From the NCBI RefSeq assembly GCF_030166655.1, contig NZ_CP126446.1, forward strand, positions 1,612,001 to 1,676,000: a stretch of 64,000 bases of DNA. Reading direction: 5' to 3'. Positions 58,318 through 64,000 of the stretch are shown one piece after another; the first letter of the stretch is position 1; each line of letters opens with the position of its first letter. The stretch comes from Pontibacillus chungwhensis. GTDB taxonomy: Bacteria > Bacillota > Bacilli > Bacillales > BH030062. Made by a program: the position numbers and the translations under genes. The notes under the pieces were generated by a model, which worked only from the letters and a program-made list of their open reading frames with translations, did no database searches and was not told the DNA's origin.

Positions 58318-59199
58318 TTATGATTTAGATGCACGTACAAATTGGATAAATTCCCTGGCTGCATAGGGTAAATATCGGTCTTGTTTAACGATTAAAGCCA
58401 ATGTCCAAGGAACACTTGGGTTGACTACTGGGATGCTTTTGACCTCTGTGGCGATAATTTTCTCGCAGATGGACTTTGGCATGATGGCGATACCGATATG
58501 AGCTTTTACCATCTCTACAATAAAATCCCACTGTGAACTTTCAAGCTCAATCTGTGGAGAGAATCCAACAGACTGACAATAGTCTTGAATGATGTCATGC
58601 ATCGCGAAGTCTTCTTGGAATAAAATGAATTTCTCCTCGGCTAGTTCTGAAAGTTCAACCGTATCTTTGCTAGCTAAGCGGTGATCTGTAGGCAGGACAA
58701 CTTCCATTGTTTCTTCATTAAATGGATAAGCTTTAAAGATCGTTTCATCGATCGGTGCAACCGCTACAGCCACATCAACGTGACCTTCTTCAAGGCTTTT
58801 TTCAATTCTCTTTGCTCCATATTCTGTAATCTTAATCGAGATACCAGGAAACTGATTTCTAAATTGGGCGATTAGCTCTGGGAAGAACAGTGTACCTATT
58901 AAAGGCGGTAAGCCAAACTCTACTGTTCCTTTCTTTAAGTGCACCATATCGTATAGGGAACTCGTCAAATCATCCATAACCCCAAGTACACGCTGAGCTT
59001 GTTGATAAACAAGTTCTCCTGAATCTGTTAATGTAATTTGTTTTTTAGAACGATCAATGAGCGTAACATCAAGTTCTTCCTCAAGGTTACGGATCATTTT
59101 ACTTAATGCAGGTTGGGAAAGCTTTAGAGAATGGGAAGCCTTTGTAAAACTCTTTAAGCGAGCAACCTCTGCGAAATATCGTAAATGACGACTATCCAT
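58318..59199 (-). CDS. LysR-type regulator, probable CidR-like activator of lrgAB
   Basis: A 293-aa LysR protein. The HTH spans residues 3-60 (LKSFTKASHSLKLSQPALSK), and a periplasmic-binding-like effector domain runs from about 90 (GTVEFGLPPLIGTLFFPELI). It is located directly upstream of lrgAB on the same strand, the order seen for cidR/ywbI units that respond to acetate or pyruvate overflow. Effector not determined. Confidence 0.87.
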   Translation of the reverse strand: MDSRHLRYFAEVARLKSFTKASHSLKLSQPALSKMIRNLEEELDVTLIDRSKKQITLTDSGELVYQQAQRVLGVMDDLTSSLYDMVHLKKGTVEFGLPPLIGTLFFPELIAQFRNQFPGISIKITEYGAKRIEKSLEEGHVDVAVAVAPIDETIFKAYPFNEETMEVVLPTDHRLASKDTVELSELAEEKFILFQEDFAMHDIIQDYCQSVGFSPQIELESSQWDFIVEMVKAHIGIAIMPKSICEKIIATEVKSIPVVNPSVPWTLALIVKQDRYLPYAAREFIQFVRASKS

Positions 59200-59283
59200 A
59201 AGAACCTCCTATCTAACTTGCATCTATTATAGAAACTCCCTGTAACAAAGTAAAGCAACACGTCGTGCCATTACCAAGATAAA

Positions 59284-59338
59284 GCGTGTCAGACACGCGT
59301 TGATTCGCTAGTGTGCTAAAGGGTGTCTGACACCCTTT
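59284..59338. repeat. Two adjacent perfect palindromes with a shared GTGTC-GACAC core
   Basis: GCGTGTC-A-GACACGC (59284-59298) and AAAGGGTGTC-T-GACACCCTTT (59318-59338), 19 nt apart. They lie between the divergent LysR and kinase genes; either strand could form tandem hairpins. Confidence 0.7.
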
Positions 59339-59371
59339 GATATGGTAAACTATTACAGTGGGAGGGGTTTT

Positions 59372-59905
59372 ATGAAGCGGGTGATTGTGATAGGGAGTCC
59401 CGGTGCTGGAAAGTCGACGTTTTCTAAGCGACTTGGAAGGCTTGTAAACGAGGAGGTATACCACTTAGATCAGTTATTTTGGTTACCTGGATGGGTGATG
59501 AGGGAACGTGATGAGTTCATCGCTTTACAGGAAGAGGTTATGAATCAAGCATCTTGGATAATTGATGGGAATTATGGAGGGACCCTTGGTGTACGATTGG
59601 AGAAAGCAGATACTGTCATATGGATTGATCCACCAAGAAAGGTTTGTCTTTACCGAATCTTGAAGAGGTATTTTTTGAATCGAAATCAGACGAGACCTGA
59701 TATGACGGAAGGGTGTGAAGAAAAGCTGGATTGGGAGTTTATCAAATATGTGTGGAACTTTAGAAGGGATAAACGTCCGAAGTTAAACGAACAATTACAT
59801 AAAGCAGCTCGCCATAAAACAATTCATGTCATTGAGTCTTCTAAAGATATGGAGCGTTTCTTGGAAAACATAAAGATTAAAAGAGAGGGATCATCACTTT
59901 TGTAG
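59372..59905 (+). CDS. P-loop NTPase, adenylate-kinase-like (FlaR/topology modulator family)
   Basis: A 177-aa nucleotide-binding protein. Walker A GSPGAGKSTFSKRL begins at residue 8; HLDQLFWLPGW, WIIDGNYGGTLGVRLEKADT and an arginine-rich segment (FRRDKRPKLNEQ) follow. Start 59372 follows GGGAGGGG. Relatives are annotated as topology modulation protein or adenylate kinase-like; the real substrate is unknown. Confidence 0.82.
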   Translation: MKRVIVIGSPGAGKSTFSKRLGRLVNEEVYHLDQLFWLPGWVMRERDEFIALQEEVMNQASWIIDGNYGGTLGVRLEKADTVIWIDPPRKVCLYRILKRYFLNRNQTRPDMTEGCEEKLDWEFIKYVWNFRRDKRPKLNEQLHKAARHKTIHVIESSKDMERFLENIKIKREGSSLL

Positions 59906-59920
59906 GATGATCCTTTTTTT
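59887..59920 (+). terminator. Terminator of the P-loop NTPase gene
   Basis: AGGATCATC-type stem (GGATCATC 59889-59896 with GATGATCC 59906-59913) then seven U; overlaps the gene end. Confidence 0.87.
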
Positions 59921-60210
59921 AGTTTCCTTAATTTATTAATATGGATATTCTTATCTCTTTCCAGCTACCGTAGTGCTCTAGAAAAGGTTTTAAAATAAGA
60001 AGTAAGGTGAACTATATCATGTGGAAGGTTATAAATACTTTTTCGGTAGAGGTTTGGGTGTTGTGAGTAACTGATTGGTGAAGCATTAAATTGCGGATAC
60101 TATTAAGCTCACCATAGATGAACACCCATAAGTCGAATAAGTTGATCTTCAAGATGATGATTTGCTATGTTAAAAATTCAAGGTGCTAAATGGAAGGAGC
60201 ATTTTTTATT
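59921..60210. other. Leader/intergenic region upstream of the yfmJ-like gene
   Basis: No gene seen. Interrupted inverted repeat GGGTGTT-GTGAG (60056-60067) with CTCAC (60108-60112) and AACACCC (60121-60127) could form a leader hairpin. Confidence 0.4.
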
Positions 60211-61230
60211 ATGACAACAGAAAATCAACAAATCGTTTTAGCAAAGCGTCCTGAAGGGATGCCTACTCATGAAAATTTCACTTATGAAGATGTAGAAATT
60301 AAATCTCCTCAAAAGGGAGAAGTCGTAATTCGAAGCTTATATATTTCTGTAGACCCTTATATGCGCGGCCGGATGAGTGATCAGAAATCATACACGCAGC
60401 CGTTCCCTCTTAACGAAACCATTAATGGTACAGTTGTGGGAGAAATAGTCGAGTCAGAAGATGATCAGTTCAAACCAGGTGATAAAGTAACAGGCTTTCT
60501 TGGCTGGCGTTATTTTAACACCGTTCCTGGAAGTCAAGTTCGCAAAATTGATGGAGAACAAGCTCCCTTATCAGCTTATCTTGGCGTATTAGGCATGACA
60601 GGTTTAACAGCTTACTTTGGCTTACTTGATATTGGAGAGCCGAAAGAAGGCGAGACTGTTGTGGTGTCTGGTGCAGCTGGTGCTGTTGGTATGATTGTCG
60701 GTCAAATCGCAAAACTAAAAGGTGCACACGTAGTAGGGATTGCTGGTTCTGATGAAAAAGTAAACTATATTACTGAGGAATTAGGTTTTGATGCAGGGGT
60801 TAACTATAAGACCGTTGATGATGTACAAGAAGCTCTATCTGGTCTATGCCCTAATGGCGTTGATGTATATTTCGATAACGTCGGAGGCGAAATTTCTGAC
60901 GCTGTTCTTAACTTGTTAAACTCCTTCGCACGTGTACCGCTTTGTGGAGCTATTTCGTCTTACAACCGTACAGATGCTGACTTAGGTACACGCGTACAAC
61001 CAAAACTCCTTAAAGCTCGTGCTAAGATTCAAGCGTTTATCGTAGGGGACTATGCAGACCGCTTTGATGAAGGCGTTCAAGACCTTGCAAAATGGCTTTC
61101 TGAAGGAAAATTAAAATATGAAGAAACAATAACAGATGGCTTCGAAAACATTCCTGATGCATTCTTTGGTCTGTTCCAAGGGAAGAACTTAGGAAAGCAG
61201 TTAGTAAAAGTCGCTGACCCTAAATATTAA
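60211..61230 (+). CDS. yfmJ: NADP-dependent oxidoreductase YfmJ (MDR, leukotriene B4 reductase-like)
   Basis: A 339-aa zinc-independent medium-chain reductase: VDPYMRGRMSD near residue 50, LGVLGMTGLTAYFGLLDIGE, NADP loop VVVSGAAGAVGMIVGQIAKL, and DVYFDNVGGEISDAV. Length equals the YfmJ/CurA family. Family members reduce alpha,beta-unsaturated ketones and aldehydes with NADPH. ATG at 60211 has AAGGAG upstream at 11 nt. Likely a carbonyl/electrophile detoxification enzyme. Confidence 0.9.
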   Translation: MTTENQQIVLAKRPEGMPTHENFTYEDVEIKSPQKGEVVIRSLYISVDPYMRGRMSDQKSYTQPFPLNETINGTVVGEIVESEDDQFKPGDKVTGFLGWRYFNTVPGSQVRKIDGEQAPLSAYLGVLGMTGLTAYFGLLDIGEPKEGETVVVSGAAGAVGMIVGQIAKLKGAHVVGIAGSDEKVNYITEELGFDAGVNYKTVDDVQEALSGLCPNGVDVYFDNVGGEISDAVLNLLNSFARVPLCGAISSYNRTDADLGTRVQPKLLKARAKIQAFIVGDYADRFDEGVQDLAKWLSEGKLKYEETITDGFENIPDAFFGLFQGKNLGKQLVKVADPKY

Positions 61231-61236
61231 CTAAAC

Positions 61237-61267
61237 AAAACCCTGCTCCTTTTGAGCAGGGTTTTTT
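61237..61267 (+). terminator. Terminator of yfmJ
   Basis: AAAACCCTGCTC (61237-61248) pairs with GAGCAGGGTTTT (61254-61265), then U. Confidence 0.92.
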
Positions 61268-61365
61268 ATTCTAACAAACTCTTTATTTAGCTATACCACA
61301 TCGGGTTTATGGAAAAGCTAATAGAGGAACATAGAAGATATAACAGTATAAAAAGAGGTGTTAGG

Positions 61366-62700
61366 ATGAAATACATCATTATCGGGGGAGATGCGGCAGG
61401 AATGAGTGCCGCGATGCAAATTGTACGAAATAGTGAAGGAAATGAAATCGTTACGTACGAAAAGGGAGAAACCTATTCTTATGGGCAGTGCGGGTTACCC
61501 TATACCATTAATGGCATAGTGGAATCCACTGAGGACCTTATTGCCAGAACACCTGAAACGTTTCAGGAGAAGTATGGAATTAAAACACATACGCTACATG
61601 AAGTAACAAGTGTGGATTGTGAGAAAAAAATGGTGTATGGAACCAATTATCATACTGGAGAACAGTTCGAAGATCATTATGATCGACTTCTTGTCGCAAC
61701 AGGCGCGAATCCGAATTGTCCGCCGTGGGAAGGCATTGAATCAGAAGGGATTTACACCCTAAAAACCATACCCGATGCGGAAAAAATAATGGATTACATA
61801 AATGAGAATATCAAGAATGTGACGATTATCGGTGGGGGATACATCGGTCTTGAAATGGCTGAAACCCTTTCTGACATTGGGAAAAACGTTCAAATTATCG
61901 AACGTGGCGAACGGCTCGCCAAGATTTTCGATGAGGATATGAGTGCCCTTATCCATGAGGAAGCGACCAAACAAAACGTGAAGCTGACATTTAAGGAATC
62001 AGTAGAAGGTTTCAAAACCAATGATAAAGGTCGTGTAAGGTGTGTTGTAACCGACCATGGTGAACATGCGACAGACCTAGTCCTCGTAGCTGTTGGGGTA
62101 ACGCCAAACACATCCTTTTTACAAGGTACGGGTATTTTCACGAGTGTTCAGGGTGCCATTGAAGTGAATGCATATATGGAGAGTACGATCAAGGACATTT
62201 ATGCAGCGGGAGATTGCGCTACACAATATCACCGCCTTAAGCAAAAATCAGATTATATCCCTCTTGGGACTCATGCGAATAAACAAGGAAGAGTTGCAGG
62301 TTTGAATATGATTAATCAACCTACTACTTTTAAAGGAATTGTAGGTTCGTCTATTATTAAATTCTTTGATATAAATCTTGGGAAAACAGGTTTATCAGAG
62401 AGGGAAGCAGAAGCGCTTCATTTCTCTAACACCTCTGTAACCATTGATTCATCGCACGCTGCAGGATACTATTCAAAAGAAGATCCTATGAAAGTAAAAC
62501 TCGTCTATAATGATCAGACGCGTGCGTTATTAGGAGCTCAAATTATTGGTAAAGAAGGGGTCGATAAACGGATTGATGTAGTAGCCACGGCTCTATACCA
62601 CTCGATGACCGTGGATGAACTTGTCGATCTTGACCTTTCTTATGCACCTCCTTTTAACAGTGTTTGGGATCCTATACAGCAAGCTGCAAGAAGAGCTTAG
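61366..62700 (+). CDS. CoA-disulfide reductase/NADH oxidase-type flavoprotein
   Basis: A 444-aa pyridine nucleotide-disulfide oxidoreductase: FAD loop IIGGDAAGMSAAM, single redox Cys in YGQCGLPY (residue about 43), NAD loop IIGGGYIGLEMAE, second FAD motif IYAAGDCATQ, and a C-terminal dimer domain (ALYHSMTVDELVDLDLSYAP). The single Cys places it in the CoADR/Nox group, reducing CoA disulfide, polysulfide or oxygen. Start 61366 follows AAGAGGTG. Confidence 0.9.
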   Translation: MKYIIIGGDAAGMSAAMQIVRNSEGNEIVTYEKGETYSYGQCGLPYTINGIVESTEDLIARTPETFQEKYGIKTHTLHEVTSVDCEKKMVYGTNYHTGEQFEDHYDRLLVATGANPNCPPWEGIESEGIYTLKTIPDAEKIMDYINENIKNVTIIGGGYIGLEMAETLSDIGKNVQIIERGERLAKIFDEDMSALIHEEATKQNVKLTFKESVEGFKTNDKGRVRCVVTDHGEHATDLVLVAVGVTPNTSFLQGTGIFTSVQGAIEVNAYMESTIKDIYAAGDCATQYHRLKQKSDYIPLGTHANKQGRVAGLNMINQPTTFKGIVGSSIIKFFDINLGKTGLSEREAEALHFSNTSVTIDSSHAAGYYSKEDPMKVKLVYNDQTRALLGAQIIGKEGVDKRIDVVATALYHSMTVDELVDLDLSYAPPFNSVWDPIQQAARRA

Positions 62701-62724
62701 TTTGACTTCATTTTGATCAAGCGA

Positions 62725-62763
62725 AAAAAGCGATCCGTCTAATAGAGGCGGATCGCTTTTTTA
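62725..62763 (+). terminator. Terminator of the flavoprotein gene
   Basis: AAAAGCGATCCG-CT pairs with AG-CGGATCGCTTTT, then U. Confidence 0.9.
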
Positions 62764-62842
62764 TGCGCTATTAAATTTGAGTGTTAGCACGCATTAAGTA
62801 TAACGGGCTCCTAAGCCGCTTTATATGGAACACTTCAACTTA

Positions 62843-63619
62843 TTATGGTAAGGTTTCACAGACAACCCCGTCCCCGTCTCGGTCCAACCGGTGGGGGTCT
62901 TTTGAAGGACCTCCTGCGGCTTCGAAAAATGCTTGAGCCTGGCTTTGTTTACTAAAATCCCCACAATCTCGATCGGCCCCGTTTGGATCATATAAAAGAT
63001 TATTAGATTCAGTGGAATTGTTTTTACTAGGAGTTGGGCTCTTCTTGATGGTCATCTCGGAGTTAAAACCATCCTCCGTCACATACCCTTCCAAACTCCA
63101 TATCCCCTTCTTCTTCTTCTTGGCTTGTTGTTCAGCATCGCGTAATGTGTCTACATATTTATCGTTTGGGGGATATACGTAAGCTACACGTGCAAGGCCT
63201 TGTTCAATAATATCCTTATTATAAAGCGTACCATCTATGTATACGTATGCGAGTAAGCGATCGTATTTATCTCGTTTCGTTGTTCCCCATTCAAGCATCA
63301 CTTCTTCATTTGTAAGAAGCTCTTTAGCGTATTGACTCGCTTCTGGCCCAAAGGGCTGGACAGGCAAGTCAGGATGCTTGGTTTCTGGCGTATCAATAAG
63401 TAACAATCGAATCGTCTCTTTCTTCCCCTCTATCGAGACAGACAAAGTATCTCCGTCTACCACACGAAGGACGGTTGCTTCTTGTTTCGTTTGATTTTCT
63501 CCTGTAGAAGAGGAAGTAGTAGTTTCTGTTTTGGTTTCTTGCATGGTTTCGTTTTGAGGACTGCAAGCTGTTCCCACCATTATTATAAACAACACTAGTA
63601 TCTTAAAAATGTTTCTCAT
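62843..63619 (-). CDS. Lipoprotein thermonuclease with excalibur calcium-binding domain
   Basis: A 258-aa surface nuclease. Lipobox VGTAC at residues 15-19 and a Thr/Ser-rich linker. The SNase domain runs about 45-175, with RVVDGDTLSV, catalytic Arg/Asp/Glu in TIRLLLIDTPET, and KRDKYDRLLAYVYIDG. The C-terminal excalibur domain has DRDCGDF and LDRDGDGVVCE (Cys pair and EF-hand-like DxDxDG). Similar to YncB/YokF of Bacillus. AAAGGAG lies 9 nt upstream. It would degrade extracellular DNA with Ca2+. Confidence 0.92.
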   Translation of the reverse strand: MRNIFKILVLFIIMVGTACSPQNETMQETKTETTTSSSTGENQTKQEATVLRVVDGDTLSVSIEGKKETIRLLLIDTPETKHPDLPVQPFGPEASQYAKELLTNEEVMLEWGTTKRDKYDRLLAYVYIDGTLYNKDIIEQGLARVAYVYPPNDKYVDTLRDAEQQAKKKKKGIWSLEGYVTEDGFNSEMTIKKSPTPSKNNSTESNNLLYDPNGADRDCGDFSKQSQAQAFFEAAGGPSKDPHRLDRDGDGVVCETLP

Positions 63620-63772
63620 AGTTGTTCTCCTTTATCGCTGTATACATTCACTCTAGCAAACAATTTCGACGACGTATAGGAAGAATACAGTTCATCTTTT
63701 TTCACTATTTATTATTGCAATGCTCAAGAGGTACCAGGCCACGTCGTATGGTAAGGTGAAAAATAACTCTAG

Positions 63773-63797
63773 TGAAACTTTTCTTGTCACTTACGAC
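63773..63797 (+). promoter_or_regulatory. Candidate ECF autoregulatory promoter
   Basis: TGAAAC (63773-63778), 15-nt spacer, CGAC (63794-63797), immediately upstream of an ECF sigma gene. Matches the general Bacillus ECF pattern TGAAAC-N16-CGTC. Confidence 0.5.
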
Positions 63798-63833
63798 TCT
63801 AACCTATGAGTTTGAAAGAAAGAGGGAAGCCGT

Positions 63834-64000
63834 GTGAACCTAATAAAAGAAGTAAAGCGAGCCAGGAAAGGGAATAAAGCATCTTTTGAGGCATTAATCA
63901 GAGAGTATAAAACCACGATGTATCGTGTCTCGAAAACTATTTTAAAACAAGATGAAGATTGTGCGGATGCTTTACAAGAAGCTATTTTAAAAGCTTTTCA
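63834..64000 (+). CDS. ECF-type RNA polymerase sigma factor 4 (3' end outside window)
   Basis: The first 55 codons of an ECF sigma, cut by the window end. GTG start at 63834 with AGAGGGAAG upstream; region 2.1-2.2 is visible as FEALIREYKTTMYRVSKTIL followed by DCADALQEAILKAF. It is probably followed by an anti-sigma gene, as in SigV/SigM-type units. The ECF-like promoter just upstream suggests autoregulation. Confidence 0.8.
   Translation, partial: MNLIKEVKRARKGNKASFEALIREYKTTMYRVSKTILKQDEDCADALQEAILKAF

Noticed and set aside
1-64000. tRNA, rRNA, insertion sequence, prophage or CRISPR-Cas
   Set aside because: No cloverleaf, rRNA, transposase, integrase, phage structural or Cas motif was seen in reading the window.

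Overview
The window looks like a chromosomal segment of a moderately halophilic or halotolerant Bacillaceae bacterium (Halobacillus/Pontibacillus/Virgibacillus-like; the genus cannot be fixed from sequence alone). Reasons: strong AAGGAGG ribosome sites, Firmicutes-type U-tract terminators, SAM and TPP riboswitches, Spo0M, sigma-B-like promoters, S-layer-homology (SLH) proteins, a subtilisin, and a heavy osmoadaptation load (three BCCT compatible-solute transporters, sodium-coupled carriers). No rRNA, tRNA, transposase, prophage or CRISPR array was seen.

Layout. 1-4.8 kb: end of a VanY-type carboxypeptidase, a HAD phosphatase, a lone CheY-like receiver, a degenerate SGNH-SLH protein, a ferritin-like DUF2202 protein and a stress flavin-binding protein. 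5-14 kb: a 50-aa basic protein, two paralogous 3D-domain wall proteins, an SSS symporter/M24 peptidase operon behind a structured leader, and two tandem BCCT transporters. 14-26.9 kb: a DUF1028 protein; an ECF sigma/anti-sigma/ABC exporter operon ending in a 30-aa membrane peptide; a YcdB-like PepSY-SLH protein; a second ECF sigma/anti-sigma pair; a SAM-riboswitch-controlled NhaC-family carrier (MetT-like); a general-stress protein; an NlpC/P60-SLH hydrolase. 27-36 kb: an XRE-TPR regulator followed by a 41-aa secreted pro-peptide (an RRNPP quorum-sensing cassette), an MFS exporter, a subtilisin, a TPP-riboswitch thiamine transporter, a methanogen-output-domain protein and a divergent TetR/oxidoreductase pair. 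36-46 kb: a hybrid sensor kinase, a LytTR regulator, an orphan structured RNA candidate, an ion-transporter-like permease, Spo0M, an ArsR-DUF2087/MFS pair sharing an operator, and an SDR. 46-64 kb: Zur and a zinc-binding lipoprotein, a third ECF sigma/anti-sigma pair, a duplicated wall-anchored protein behind an 18-codon upstream ORF, a divergent HxlR/DoxX pair, YihY, a ytxG-ytxH-like operon, a third BCCT transporter, LrgAB with its LysR regulator, reductases, a secreted nuclease, and the start of a fourth ECF sigma.

Recurring themes. (1) Envelope stress and remodelling: four ECF sigma genes, SLH proteins, 3D, VanY and NlpC hydrolases, LrgAB. (2) Osmotic and general stress: BCCT carriers and at least four sigma-B-like promoters. 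(3) Peptide signalling: the RRNPP cassette, near a secreted subtilisin. (4) An interspersed family of non-coding elements, about 176-177 bp in three intact copies and more diverged in three others. Its nested terminal inverted repeats differ in sequence between copies but stay paired within each copy. This is the least explained structure in the window, together with the orphan RNA near 40.2 kb.
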